Shown: positions 1-11,818, numbered from the stretch's first letter. The stretch is 64,000 nucleotides of DNA from Stictocephala bisonia (GCA_035578905.1 JAQJVL010000753.1:1-64000), one strand, 5' to 3'. Numbers and translations are program-made. The notes: a model not told the origin generated them from the letters alone.

Positions 1-1
1 A

Positions 2-739
2 ATAATTATATATCATGAAAATCTTAGTGCTGTTGAGTGTTCAAAAGAAGTTGTAAGCCTAAATAAACCTATTTATATAGGATTTACTGTGTTAGAACTT
101 AGTAAGCTACATATGTATGAATTTCATTATAGTGTAATAAAACAGAAGTATAAAAAGGTGAATCTTTTATACATTGATACAGATTCTTTTTTTTATGAAA
201 TATACACAGAAAATCTGTACAATGACTTTAACCACTTAAAGCAATATTTAGATCTTTCTAAATACAATCCTACACACAAGTGTTTTGATATAACCAACAA
301 AAAGAAACTTGGTTGCTTTAAGGACGAATGTTGTGGTGTAATAATTGATGAATTCATAGGTCTAAGACCTAAATTATACACTTTTAAAACCAAAGATGAT
401 GAATATTTGAAAAATGCAAAGAAAATGAAATTGAAGAAAGCAAAAGGTGTTAGTAAAACAGTAGTTAATAATCACATTACTTTTGAAGACTACAAAAAAT
501 GTTTATTTCAATACAAAAGTTTAAATGCAAATGAATTCCGTAGAGAAATGAGAATATTTCGATCTAAAAAACATATTGTTGAGACCATAACTGTTAACAA
601 ATTAGCACTAAGTGCAAATGATGATAAAAGACATATAACTGATGATGGTATAAGAACTTTAGCATATGGTCATTATTTATTAAAAAATGTAAACGTTTCA
701 GTTGATGATGATGAATGTAGTAGTAGTGATAATAATTAA
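2..739 (+). CDS. Protein-primed family-B DNA polymerase, C-terminal part (Polinton/adintovirus type), 5'-truncated by window edge
   Basis: The frame is open from base 2 to the TAA at 737-739 (245 codons) and has no start inside the window, so it enters from the left. The GTG at 89 is not a credible start because the same frame continues upstream with family-like residues. The polymerase motif C, YIDTDS, is encoded at 170-187 (residues 57-62); it supplies the two metal-binding aspartates. Downstream come the KLGCFKDE, EFIGLRPKLY and KGVSK blocks and a RSKKH...VNKLALSANDDKR stretch, the order seen in C-terminal (palm/thumb) parts of Polinton/Maverick, adintovirus-like and related integrated DNA polymerases. 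The family copies a linear genome by protein priming. No capsid, integrase or ATPase gene follows within the window. The uninterrupted frame suggests a young or retained copy. Family assignment is by motif recognition, not a search. Confidence 0.8.
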   Translation: MIIYHENLSAVECSKEVVSLNKPIYIGFTVLELSKLHMYEFHYSVIKQKYKKVNLLYIDTDSFFYEIYTENLYNDFNHLKQYLDLSKYNPTHKCFDITNKKKLGCFKDECCGVIIDEFIGLRPKLYTFKTKDDEYLKNAKKMKLKKAKGVSKTVVNNHITFEDYKKCLFQYKSLNANEFRREMRIFRSKKHIVETITVNKLALSANDDKRHITDDGIRTLAYGHYLLKNVNVSVDDDECSSSDNN

Positions 740-2146
740 TATTGTATAAATCATTAGAGTTCAGAATTTGTGTTAACTAGTTGCTGTATTAAACCTTTAT
801 GTACATATTAAATGTTATATAATTTGTTTCTTATTTCATTATTTGTATTCATGCAATTAACTAGTTATAGTTTGTATAATATTAGTATGTTTAGTTTTAT
901 TTTCATCATATTTTGTATATATATATTTCATTGCCTATGTTTACTGTAAATATTATACTGTAAATACATGTTATTGTCAATTAAAATTGATTTTTTATTT
1001 ATACCCAACTTGAAATCTGATTAGAAATTATGAAAATGGTTTTTATAATAATACACAATGACAGAGAAAATACAAAGAGTATTTTTTTTTTATTATTTTA
1101 AATAAGCTTTTTTACAATGCCAGACAATGGTGTATATTGGATTAACGCATCATGAATGATCAGACAATACGCCGTTGTATCCTTTGGTATATCGGCAGTT
1201 GTTTGAATCTCGATGCGAACATCCAATGCTCCAGTCTTTAAAGTCTCAACTTGTTTTTATATTTTAAATAAACAATTAATTCTTCCTCTCAATTCGTAAC
1301 CCTACTAATTTTACAAACTTTAAGTATATCTATATTTTTACTACTATACTAAAACTGTGGTTACAGTTCTGTTCCTATTTTGCTACATATGATTTTCTGA
1401 TATCTTATTTATAAAGTCAGAAACAGTATTTATATATGTTGAAATTTACAGTATGGTCTCTATAAATATATTACAATTATTACAGTTAATGCTATAAAAT
1501 CCAAAATAACTTAATTCAACTTCACTTTTAAAGTTAGGATGTAAAAGTTCGGACAAAATATTGCTTTTTTTTAAACTAACGAATAATTGAATTTTTCAAA
1601 TCTATTAGCAACTCTATGTGTACACTTTCTATTGTATTACAGATACATATACTTATGGACATATAATATTAACTCACTGTATTACTATAACAATTTGACA
1701 TTATATGCGGGGTCTACCAGTCGAGATATCGAGAATACAAGAATATATTCACAATAAAGGCGAGTGCAACTGTAAAAAAACTTCCTAGAAATATCTCGAG
1801 CATTAATCACTCTATATGAATCTGTACTTTAATTACAGATGGTAAACTAAGTACATATAATAGCCCCCCCCCCCCAAATAATATGACGTCACAGAGACGG
1901 GGCTTGTAAACTAATCTACCAGTCTGTCAGTAATATGTTTGTCACTTCGTAATTAATTACACATCCATTAGCGGTTGGTTTCCGACTAACAATAATTCCT
2001 CCACACTTGCCTTCAGCTACAGCGAACTATAGGAGTATTACTGTACATTACTTACAGCAACTCCGGCTGTGTTATACTTCTACACACTTTTTGATGAGAT
2101 TCTAAACGATTCTAAACGAATTGTTTGGTCATACAAAATAATAGTA
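740..2146. other. AT-rich noncoding stretch with a possible degenerate tRNA-SINE
   Basis: No gene is seen. Around 1125-1235 there is a TGGATTAACGC stretch followed about 60 bases later by GTTTGAATCTC, a weak A-box/B-box pair that could be an old SINE head. A 14-base C run sits at about 1863-1876, next to a TGACGTCAC motif. That motif recurs at about 11,269 in similar surroundings (1,860-1,950 versus 11,230-11,310), so a diffuse repeat is likely. Confidence 0.3.
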
Positions 2147-2447
2147 TTTTAATTAGCATAGTACGTGTTGGTACATATACAGTACAAGTAAACGTCACAC
2201 AATTTTATTACAACATAAGCACAAAATGCACAAATATATTAATACAAGTACAAAATGCACAAATATTATGGTGATCGATTTTGGTGAACCACGCTCACCT
2301 TCTTTTGTGAATCCCTCTGGTCTTAGGAAGGTGAGCGTGGTTCACCGAAATCAATCACCATAATGTTTGTGCATTTTGTACTTGTATTAATATATTTGTG
2401 CTTATATTGTAATAAATTTGTGTTGTGTGACGTTTACATGTACTGTA
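2147..2447 (+). mobile_element. Fold-back MITE, copy 1 (arms about 120 bp)
   Basis: Left arm 2178-2302 and right arm 2327-2447 are near-perfect reverse complements around a 24-base centre. The ends read TACAGTACAAGTAAACGTC and its complement. The arms carry the conserved inner block ATGGTGATCGAT...GAACCACGCTCACC. A one-sided extension (TTTTAATTAGCAT...) precedes the left arm and is shared with the copy at 11.8 kb, so the element starts near 2147. There is no coding capacity; movement would depend on a transposase in trans. The superfamily is not identified. Confidence 0.85.
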
Positions 2448-2892
2448 TAGCAAAATAACTAATTTTTGACACTCATTAAATATAAATATTACGCCTATAG
2501 CATAAATAATTACTAGATAAATGATAAAATTACTTAAAAAGAAGTTTATCATTATTTCAAATGGACATTTTAAATATTTATCAATGGAAGATTAACTCAA
2601 ATTACATTGTAAATATGGACACTTAGAAGTTAGGATTGCAATTTTAAAATTAGGACTTTTACAATATGATTGATCATGTTAACTACAAACTTAGGAGTAA
2701 TAACGCCTTGACGCGGTTTTCACCGGAAAATATAGATTCTAGTGAAATACGAATAGGTTTATATGTATGAAATGAAAGTAACAGTTCAACTGCAAGTCTG
2801 GAGTGTGATAAACTCTAGTCAACACCTCACTGAGAGTTTCTTGTTAACAGCAAAGTAACTAAAGAAAGTAGTTTCTGGGTTGGAGAGGGAAA

Positions 2893-3201
2893 CAGAGAAC
2901 AGACGACTTTAGTAACTATCAGTTCGTGATCTGAAAATCGCAGAATGTCTGTATTTAAGGAGACACAGATTAAGGAGGCAGACATCAGTTGACTTGGGTG
3001 TCTCTCTTCACACCACACTGAATGTTAAGTAATCTTGGTCATGGAGGGGTAAGGAGACCGTAGAGACAACTTTAGTAACTCTCAGGACGTGGTCTGAAAA
3101 CCTATTAATGTCTGTCTTTAAGGAGAAACATATTGAAGGGTGGCAGACATCAGTTACTCTTCACCACTACCTTGACTGTTAAGTAAACTTGGTCATGGAG
3201 G
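2893..3201. repeat. Two-unit tandem duplication, period about 154 bp
   Basis: Two diverged copies share CAACTTTAGTAACT-like, AATGTCTGT.TTTAAGGAGA, GGCAGACATCAGTT and GGTCATGGAGG blocks. The last block lies at 3037-3047 and 3191-3201, which fixes the period at 154 bp. No product is evident; the minus-strand ORF at 2827-3018 lies mostly in the first unit and looks fortuitous. Confidence 0.75.
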
Positions 3202-4800
3202 TCATTTTTTGACACTTTTTGTAAAAGTATAAAAGTTTCTTCGAGAATTAGTTATGGAATACTAAGAAAAATATTTTATACAGTTCCATTTATGTACATT
3301 TAAATACTAACTAAGGAGTTCTCATAGCCTTTAGCGTTTATACGATTTAATATTTCACAATACAAAAGCATGCGTCAAAATTTACCACTTGAATTTACCT
3401 TTATACTATATTTATGTTTTTGCTAGCGCAAGCATACAAATACATATGTTTCCACTTTTTTATTTCTTTACATATACATATGAAAATGAATTAGGTAAAA
3501 ATGTAGTTTATAAAAATGTAGCAAAATGCTTCTCCAGTTAGCAGACCATTGTAAAACAGAATAAAAGAGAAAAACCATACAAAGAGCTACTAAGAATAAG
3601 TAATTTATATGTAGGTTTAAAAGAGTTAAACTTAATATTTGATAAAGAGTATATATTTTTTAATAGGATCTTTGAAGAAATACAATGTCTCTATTTATTC
3701 ATGTATGACTTAACATTTTTTACAACTAGTTTACGAGTGGAGCAACGCTTGTAAATATTCATTATTGGTTGTAGTGTGAATATTAACTTAATATAAATCT
3801 ATATTATATGCACTAAGAATAGAAATTATTTAACTTTCTGCTGTATTTTTGACTTTTTAATTCTTTTTTGGATTATTTTGGTGAATCATATAAAAAAATT
3901 ATTTTCAATAAATAGATTTTTATTTTCTGTATGTATTTCACCATAATTCCATACAAATGTGTCTGCTGTATACATGTATAGAGAGAAAATATTTGGCCTA
4001 ATTTTGAAAATATTTTTTTCTTTTTTTTAAGTTTAAAATTTTAATTTTAATTTTGTCTTATTCTATTAAATTCAAAATACCTCGTATTGAGCATTGTATT
4101 AAGCTGTTTAGTTCTACATTTACTTTCTTTGGAGAAACGAGTTGAAATCGTTTATTTCTGGTGTGCCCTACAAGAAGTTGTACTTGGACTGTTAAGAAAT
4201 CAGCTACAAAAGATTGGAGTGAAACAAACATCTTTACAGTAAAACTGACCTTCCAAAGGAGTAATATTTTCTTTGAACTGTATATCGTTGAGGCTCATTT
4301 GTAATACAATTGTAATTAATATTGTGTTTTTACATTTTGTAAATTGACGATTATTTATTTAAGTTTCGGAAGAAATTAAAAAAAATTACTAATTAATTCG
4401 TTAAATAAATAAAATATATTATTTACATAAAATTTTAATTTTATATGTCACTTAATGTCACTTAATCATCTTAAATGTTTAACCCAATGGAACTTCATTA
4501 CTTTTGACAGAGTACAAATTTCCTAAATATAAAGATTTTAAGATTACAAAAATACTGGAACCAACACTTTTGAAAACGTAATACGTACGGTTGTCGAAAT
4601 GTAAGTTCTCATCTAATATTAAAACTAAAAACGTTATTAAATCGGTGGGTTGTTGACTGAATTTTTAAAAGTTAACAAGATGTTATATTTTTTTATCAGT
4701 TTCGTATTGAGAAGTCATTATTGAAAAAAAGTCATATGATTATGATTTTCATGAAATTCAACGACTGCAAGTTAGAATAGAACCGTTCGAACGCTGCCTG
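3202..4800. other. AT-rich stretch, nothing recognised
   Basis: Long A/T tracts, no ORF of note, no inverted or tandem repeat that I could recognise. Confidence 0.4.
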
Positions 4801-4829
4801 TGCACTACTCAACGCCTTGTCTTTTAGTT

Positions 4830-5160
4830 CCAGTTCCAGACGAGTGGGAGTGGACATTACAATGGAGAAATAACCATGGGGTCAGCCAATAACCAACCAT
4901 GGATAAATTACAATGGGAGTCAGCCAATAACCAAATATGAGCATACTGTACACTCGGGGGAACATATTTGACATACAACAGGAACATAATAGGACCAAAT
5001 ACTGATCCCTGAGGTATACCGAGACTAACCTGTGTTTCCCTCAGTGCCTTGTCTTTCGATTTCAGACAAGTGAGTATTTTCAATTAAGGTATCGTCAGTA
5101 AATGACCAAATATGAGCAGGGTGTACAGTCGGGGGCAAGTAGTTGACCCTAAAAATTCCA
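4830..5160 (-). pseudogene. Non-LTR retrotransposon (jockey-like LINE) reverse transcriptase fragment, rearranged
   Basis: On the minus strand, the frame ending near 4960 encodes QVSLGIPQGSVFGP followed by MFLLYVKYVPPSV, the conserved B-like block of LINE reverse transcriptases (usually GVPQGSVLGPLLF.LY.NDLP). Upstream on the same strand (about 5150-5085) a second frame encodes VNYLPP, AHIWSF and FTDDT; FTDDT is at 5089-5103 and corresponds to the catalytic FADDT motif. In an intact enzyme FADDT follows the GIPQGS block. Here VNYLPP..FTDDT comes first and the GIPQGS block with a second VPPSV..AHIW copy comes after it, so the fragment is duplicated or shuffled. A further internal duplication, GTCAGCCAATAACCA, occurs twice near 4880 and 4920. 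This is a dead remnant. Confidence 0.75.
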
Positions 5161-5238
5161 TAGTTCAGTTTTTATTTAGAATTGAGAGGAATCCTAGTAG
5201 ACTCCTAGTATTTAGATTCTTACGTTGTGTTAACGACC

Positions 5239-5472
5239 CTCCTAAACAGACCTATGGTAACGACTCTCTAACCTTTCCATACACATACGTTGGTAGTGGC
5301 TCACAAACTCTCCCTTACATGTACGATAGTAATGAATCACCAACTCTTCACACGTACGATGGTAATGACTCTTCAACCCTCCCATACACGTACGTTGGTA
5401 GTGGCCCTCAAACCCTCCCTTACACGTACGATGGTAATGACCATCTCACCCTCTCATACACGTACACACATT
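5239..5472 (+). repeat. 36-bp minisatellite, array 1 (about 6 units)
   Basis: ACACGTACG-like anchors fall at 5281, 5317, 5350, 5386, 5422 and 5458, spaced 36 bp except for one 33-bp step. The unit reads TACACGTACG, a TGGTA block, then CCTC-rich sequence. Because 36 is a multiple of three, a 12-residue repeat reads through and gives the 139-codon ORF at 5112-5531, which is not regarded as a gene. Same core as the arrays at 29.2 and 45.0 kb. Confidence 0.85.
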
Positions 5473-5531
5473 TCTTGAAAGCTCTTTCGCCCTTCCCTCC
5501 AGCAAACACAAATACTGGAGGTATTCCTTAA

Positions 5532-8500
5532 TAACAATAATGTTATGGTAACTTACAATGTTCAACCCTCGTATGTTAATGCCTAATTGAATAATCTAGA
5601 ACACTATATTTTGATTTAAATAGAATTGAACTTTCTCTGTTTGTAAAAAACAAAGTAAAAACCACTGAAACACATACAATCCCCAACCACCAATTGAAAC
5701 ATACATTGTTCACTCGACAATGCCACCCCAGATGTGTGGCACTTTATGGATGGCAATGAATCAACCCCTGTTATATCGTTACAAGGAAACAGGTCTGTTA
5801 TATAGACACAGCTGTAAAAGGTGAGTTCTGCCATTTTTATTGGCCTTGTTACATTTTGTTGAGTCTTTTCGTACCAATGTTCTTTTTGTTATTCTTAAAT
5901 CATCTGTCGTTCTTTATTTGTGAGAATTTACAAATATTGTTAATAAACAAAAAAAAAAAGCAACAACTAAAATCTATAGCTTAATGATAATGAACTTCAA
6001 TTTTCAAAAAAAAAAAACTTTTTCATCTCGTTTTGTTTTGATTTTTTGAATAAATTATTATAACGTTTGGTTGATTACATCAGACTACATTGTTTATAGT
6101 TTTAAATATTCAGTACACATATATTTAGCAACGTACTTAGCAATAGGTCAGTGTTGGGGTCATGTATTTTTTGATAAATTTATTTAGTTGAATTATAAAA
6201 ATTTTTCTTTTATGAAATAAATAACCAATATCAGCCTTCTAAAATACTTCAAAAGATTTTTATAAGAAATTATTATTTCAATTGGTATGTTAATATTGTT
6301 GTCGTAAAACATTTATAAACATACACATCCTTTATGTTACATATAATTCACCAATGTTAAATTAAAAAAAAACCTCTGAATTAATTAGTTAGACATGTCA
6401 ATAACCTTAAAAGTTAGTTTATAGTAGCATTAATCTGATTATCAAGGTAGCCTATATTTTTTAAGTAGTATATTTAGCGTGCAAAACAACAAAAGAAATA
6501 TCAGCCAGTATTGTTTTTGTAACCTAGAATAATAATTATAAAATAAATTCAACAGTCCAAAAATAAATGTATGCTACGAATAATTCCCAGCTTCCACATC
6601 AATTTATCAACAACAAAAATTATGGTATGCATTTTACTTTCGTCGCCTTTTTACTACTACAACTTACATTATTCTTTAATTTACTCTGACGAAAATATTA
6701 TAACAAAAAAGACAATTATTTTACGTTATGTTATTATAAATAATATTATTGAACTTCTTATTTTTACAATGAAGAGTTATGCTTTGCTAAAGCAACAACA
6801 AAGTGTATAGATAATATAAAAAAACTTCACATCAAAGACGAAATTTCATTGGAGTAATGTTTTGGCTAAACTATAACTCTACCAAGAGAACTAAATCAAG
6901 TTTAAGCTTCACAAAGAACTGCTACTTAAGGGACTACTTCCTTTGTCAATACAAAGTACTCTTAGAAGTAAAACATGTTTCCTCTCTTGTTTGGAGCAAG
7001 TTAAGTGTTTCTGCAACAATACAAAGTGGCTTCTGTCACGGAATACTCATGCACAGAAACATTTTAAGTGGTAAACCTGATAAAATGACTATTGAAATGA
7101 TATTTATTAAAATTTATCAATTTGCAGCGTCGTTGTTTGAAAAAAAACGTATATATACACATGATCAATGCATAGTTCTTGTTATTATTAACTTAACTTT
7201 TGTTACAGATAATATTAATGAGACTTTTAGGGTAAATAATTTGCGTATAGCTCACATAACTATACTTTTGAAGTAAGTAAATATTGACATTTAAATGTAC
7301 TGACCCAAATACATCTAGAGATTAAAAAAAGAAATAAAATATTTTTACCATCTATAGTTTTAATTCAACCCTGACATTAGATCAAATAAATTTAGAAAAT
7401 AACAGGTTATGAAATAATGAAAAATAAATCAGCACAACATCTGTCTTTGACAGAAGCTGATCATTCATCATTTGATGTTAAATGAAATAAAGATCAAGGA
7501 AGTAACGCTGCCAAATGAATAATGGAGCATTGAACAAACGTTCTTGAACTGTTGATTTTCATATTTCCGTTTTCAGTTGTAGTTTTATTAATTACCAAAA
7601 ATTCAAAAATATTAAATATTAGTGATTTACCGAATAAATCATAATCTATCTATCTATAAAAATATCACAGTGACTGAGCTGCATTTTCATGGTCAGCACA
7701 CTTTATCATATTGTATTTTAAAACTCAAACATAAACTATACAAACAATCAGTTTCGTTTCTCTTTTTAGTTTACACTGTTATCATTACAAACGTAAATTC
7801 TCAAACTTTCGAAAGTAAAATATTGTATTGAACATTTGAAAATTGTAATATTATTTCGGTTTGAACATAAACAATTACCAAAAATATGATTAGGTGGGAG
7901 GAAATGAAGACAAACGACAGACTTTGATCCACTCCTCCACCAAGACTGACTTTAACCCACCCACCTTGTAGACGGATAAGACTGACATTGACAACAGTCA
8001 GCTTTTGTTTTACATAAATTATTCTGAATAACAGAAATGTAAAAAAAATCTAAAATGTTGGATTTTAAAAACTTTGTTCAAAACTTTATGGGAAAGATAT
8101 AATAAATAGAGTACCACTGCCATGTACCAATATCACTTCAGCAACAGTTGTTGAGAAATGGACCTACGTGCTGGGACATGTTTCAGCATAGTTTGCCCTC
8201 AGCAAGTAAAGGTTTCAGCAGTTTCAGTCTGCCATTGTACTTCAGCAGCCTGAGTTGACTCTGAAATGAAGTCATGGTGTAATCACACTTCTTATCACGT
8301 GTACAGTTCCAAAACAAGCAAGAGAAGGATTGGTTAAGTTGAAATATACTTCTGAACTTAACTGCTAGTAAGATCTTATTATGTTATATTTAACGTTATC
8401 TGTAACTTATAAGTAGTCAAAAGAAACTTTTGACAGAATCCAGCATATACAGTACCACTAGACCTTCCATGTATTATTTTGTACAAAATTGTTATACATG

Positions 8501-8787
8501 TGATAGTTTTACTAACAATTAATAATAATAAAACTTTCAAAATATTTTAGCAGAAGTTCGTGCAGAACCCGTTCGATAGACCGTGAACAATACAATTGAC
8601 ACTGTTCTTAAAGAACCTTTTAACCAAAATATACTGATAAATAAATTTGTTCGAATTTTTCAAATTAATTTTATTAGTTGCGCCATTTGTTGTTTGTTAT
8701 AAAATTGGATTCAATTCTAGTATTTGCAGTTGAAATTCCATTTAGTTAAGTTATTGTTAAAAATGATAAAATTTAAATTTAGATCTA
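5532..8787. other. AT-rich stretch without recognised genes
   Basis: Several ORFs of 62-139 codons occur (for example 6857-7276 and 5616-5834 minus), but none has a recognisable motif and composition is uniform. A CTTCAG/TTTCAGCA-rich patch lies at 8130-8250. No inverted or tandem repeat stands out. Confidence 0.35.
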
Positions 8788-8943
8788 AGATGAGGGAGAC
8801 AAAGGTAGTTGGACATTTGCCATCATTACGTGAAAATTACCAATCATGACGTTTCGGTTTGGGTTTTACCAAATCGAAACGTCATGATTGGTAATTTTCA
8901 CGTAATGATGGCAAATGTCCAACTACCTTTGTCTCCCTCATCT
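8788..8943. repeat. Near-perfect 156-bp palindrome (75-bp arms, 6-base loop)
   Basis: Left arm 8788-8862 and right arm 8869-8943 pair with one mismatch around GTTTTA. Pairing stops abruptly at AGATGAGGG/CCCTCATCT on the outside. The palindrome alone accounts for the overlapping ORFs on both strands (8809-9072 plus, 8898-9122 minus). It could be a fold-back element, a hairpin-RNA locus or an assembly/read artefact; the sequence does not decide. Confidence 0.95.
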
Positions 8944-9428
8944 GATACTTCATCATTAACAAATTTCAAAAACAAAGTAGATCTAAGAATTACTGGGATA
9001 CATAGATGTTTTACTGTTTTTGGACAACCTTCCATGAACACATCACTAGTGCTCTTATGTTTATGTAAATAAAAGCACACTTGATGGAGTAATGCCAAAA
9101 GATTTTCTACACTCACATTCAAAATATTTCATGTGAAAATCCCCTAGTACTTTAACTTTTAGAATACAGTTTAACACTGTTGTTCACTTTGTAATACTTT
9201 CACGGCTACGAGTGAACAGGTTAATTTTGATTCTGAGATAACTTTTTCCCCGTGTATCCTCAGCAAATGAGAAGATAGAAGTTAACAACCAATTGTTATC
9301 AACTGATTATATTTTGAGCAGTCACCAATTTGGTGATTCCAGACAACTGTCAAGACGTTCCCAACCACGCGTAAAGTCTTACTACAACGGAAGAGTATTT
9401 GAAATACAGTTCCATTCCTTTGTGGGGA
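8944..9428. other. Noncoding, nothing recognised
   Basis: Moderate GC, no repeat seen; precedes a decayed fold-back MITE half. Confidence 0.35.
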
Positions 9429-9530
9429 AAGTAAACGTTGTTTACTGATATCGGTCACCACAATATGTGTAAATTTTGCTTATATTTTTATAAATTGTTG
9501 TTATACGGTGTTGGATTGTTTTGTATATAG
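9429..9530 (-). mobile_element. Fold-back MITE, decayed half copy
   Basis: GTAAACG.TGTTTACTGATATCGGTCACCACAATATGTG aligns with the right arm of copy 1 (GTGAGCGTGGTTCACCGAAATCAATCACCATAATG...), with many substitutions and no matching left arm. Confidence 0.5.
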
Positions 9531-10082
9531 TATTATATATTATTTGTATTTACTGTATATACCATCATATAATTGCTTTACCATTGGGAAAAATAAATCA
9601 AAAATTACTTAAAACTTTCATACAAACCGTTGATCAATATTTACTTACAAAAGTTTGAAATTACTTCCTCATTGTACTACTTTGCTTTTGTTGTTTTCAA
9701 ATACAAAATAAACTTATTTTACCTTTTATTTCCTTTGTTTATGATTTTAAGTGCATATTCATGGCTTCATAGGTTGTATCAACGATTTATGTACATCACA
9801 TTTAAAACTAAATGATAACGTTTCTACGAACTTTTTATTATTCAACGAATTTAATATACAAATAGATTTCCGATCCAATGTTAAATTGTTAGTTTAAAAA
9901 TAATGTCCGCTGAGTTTTTTATCCATTGTGGAGCGCTAGTGTAGTTATATGTAAATGTAATGCAGTTTAAACCAGCTGTAGTTGCGGGCCTCACTAACTA
10001 ACAAAATTTACAGGCACAAATATTCCTATTAGAGGAAATATCTATTGTAGGTGTAAATAATAAAGGCTAATATTTATTTTAG
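9531..10082. other. AT-rich, nothing recognised
   Basis: Contains only a 61-codon low-complexity ORF and a short imperfect hairpin at about 10,025-10,050. Confidence 0.35.
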
Positions 10083-10515
10083 GCGATAGTTTGTATGCTC
10101 GGTCCTCTTAATTCCAACACGACGTCCACTCAATGGTTGCCAACCACATGGACACTACTATATAAACTGTAGTGTCCATGTTAGATGGCGGTCAAGGTTA
10201 AGAGGTTGTGTAGGGAGGAGAACTGAGTATCTAGTATCAGGCTTGTCGTTAGCTTTAAATCATACCAACACTTCGTGGTTCGGATTCTACGTAAAGCAAT
10301 AGTTCCCTTCCTTAGTTACCCTTGATATTGGGGTATTAATAAATAGTTCTTTCTGAGGAACAGTCAACCTTAGTTAGTAACAATGACTACATTCGTTCAT
10401 CTACACTTATCCCACTCAGTCACCACTGGGTGGGTTCGTGCCCTATCTTGAATTCGATAGAGAATTCGATTCGAAAAAGAATTCGTCCATATCTTGACGA
10501 TCGGCGTCTTGCTGA
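10083..10515 (+). mobile_element. Modular SINE family, copy 1 (longest form)
   Basis: Shares blocks in fixed order with copies at 15.6, 17.6, 19.1, 26.0, 44.3, 58.1, 61.1 and 62.3 kb. The blocks are GGTCCTCTTAAT; a hairpin with 13-bp arms (10,146-10,158 with 10,169-10,181); GGTAGTCAGGGT-like; GAGAACTGAGTATC.GGCTTGTC; GTGGTTCGGATTC.ACGTAAAG; GGGCTATTAATAAATAG; GGAACAGTC; AACAATGACTAC.TTCGTTCATCTACAC; and a 3' end TGACGATCGGCGTCTTA followed by GAATAA in several copies. The shared 3' end with variable 5' extent is typical of LINE-mobilised elements. An AATTCGA-rich insertion at 10,450-10,490 is private to this copy. Confidence 0.75.
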
Positions 10516-11514
10516 TTCTTTTTTGTGCACTAAAATTTTTAAAAATTGTCTCTACAAGCAATAAACTCATTTTGAGAGCGTAATCAGATATTTATATAAA
10601 ACTATTAATTAAATGATTTTAACTGTTTATATTACATAACAACGTAATATTAAACGTGGATTCCTGTCAGAAACCGTTATTCCTCTAGTAAAAGAATTTA
10701 ATATCAAACATTAGTTTAAACGTTCAGGATACAATAGCAATGTGACGTATTGACACGTCTGTCAACAGCTCAAGTTGTGTGTTTGAGCAGGTACTTTACT
10801 CAATAACATATTTCTTATGTTCCCTATTTTTTTAATAATATAATGAACGCATGTAAAATAATGTATGCTATATGATAATTATATTTATATCATACATTCT
10901 TAAACCTATGTTTTTAATACAAACAACTTTAGGTCTCACAAGGTAATTTATAATAAAAACTAGACTACAAAATAAAAATGTTGTTTTTTCAATTAACTCT
11001 AAATGTATTTCCATATATTTGGAAAACGGGTTAAAATACCTTTAAAATAGTTCTATACATTTAAAATAAAAGATAATTTTGGATTTTAGAACAATTTCAG
11101 GTATGTAAAGTAGAAAAGTGTACCCTACATTAACCTACAAACAAATACAGAAATAAACACAAAGTTAAAGTGTACTGTCCTGTTATTTATAGACATCACA
11201 GCGTACTCCGCGTGCATTATAGATGGGACCGCCCTCAAACATATGACAGCTAGTCATTTACCCCATTGACGTCACAGTGGGGTGTGTAAATTACTACCCT
11301 GACTACACTGGAACAACAATCCACGTCATATTTAACGTCCAAGTAGGTCCCTCCCCTTCAACATACATAGCGATTTGGACTCACTATCACTCTGTCAGCC
11401 TAAACCACAATCCGTAAAAGTCCTCCCTTTTACTATTGCTCTGAAAATTCCCCAGAGGTTATTGATTTGTGCGGGGACCTTCTCCAGGCATAGTTATTAG
11501 GCGAACATGGACAT
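10516..11514. other. AT-rich with a GC-richer patch at 11,200-11,470
   Basis: The patch at 11,213-11,310 (GACGTCACAGTGGGG and GTAAATTACTACC) resembles 1,863-1,930, suggesting an unclassified repeat. No gene recognised. Confidence 0.35.
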
Positions 11515-11625
11515 TACTTATAAATGCTTCCAGTCAAGGCCAAGATCCGAACCTGCGCTATCTTAGAGTTAGACTCAGGTACAAAGTCCTGACTCTTCAA
11601 ACCACTCGACCACAGGCTCATCCAA
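11515..11625 (-). mobile_element. tRNA-derived SINE head (Leu/Ser-like), minus strand
   Basis: On the minus strand TGGTCGAGTGG (11,602-11,612) fits the RNA polymerase III A box TRGYNNARNNG. About 60 bases on, AGGTTCGGATCT (11,543-11,554) is a B box with two mismatches. The TGGYCGAGTGG form and the long A-B gap recall class II (Leu/Ser) tRNAs. No acceptor stem can be formed, so this is a SINE head or tRNA pseudogene. Confidence 0.6.
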
Positions 11626-11818
11626 TTCTTAATTTAGGCATATACAAAAATATATTTACGTATTTTTAAGATTATTTTAATTCTAAATAACTTCGCAATG
11701 TTTGGGCTGACTTTCTAAAAAAATATACTTTATATTAGCCTGTTTTGTTGCATTATTCTGTAAAATGTATTGTTACATTTTCTTTACTTGATTAGTGTCC
11801 TTTTCATTTCAATTTGGT
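11626..11818. other. AT-rich, nothing recognised
   Basis: Short spacer between a SINE head and a fold-back MITE. Confidence 0.3.

Noticed and set aside
6857..7276. 139-codon plus ORF
   Set aside because: No motif, no splice context, composition as in the surrounding DNA; a chance frame is the simplest reading.
8809..9122. Overlapping plus and minus ORFs of 74-87 codons
   Set aside because: Produced by the palindrome at 8,788-8,943.
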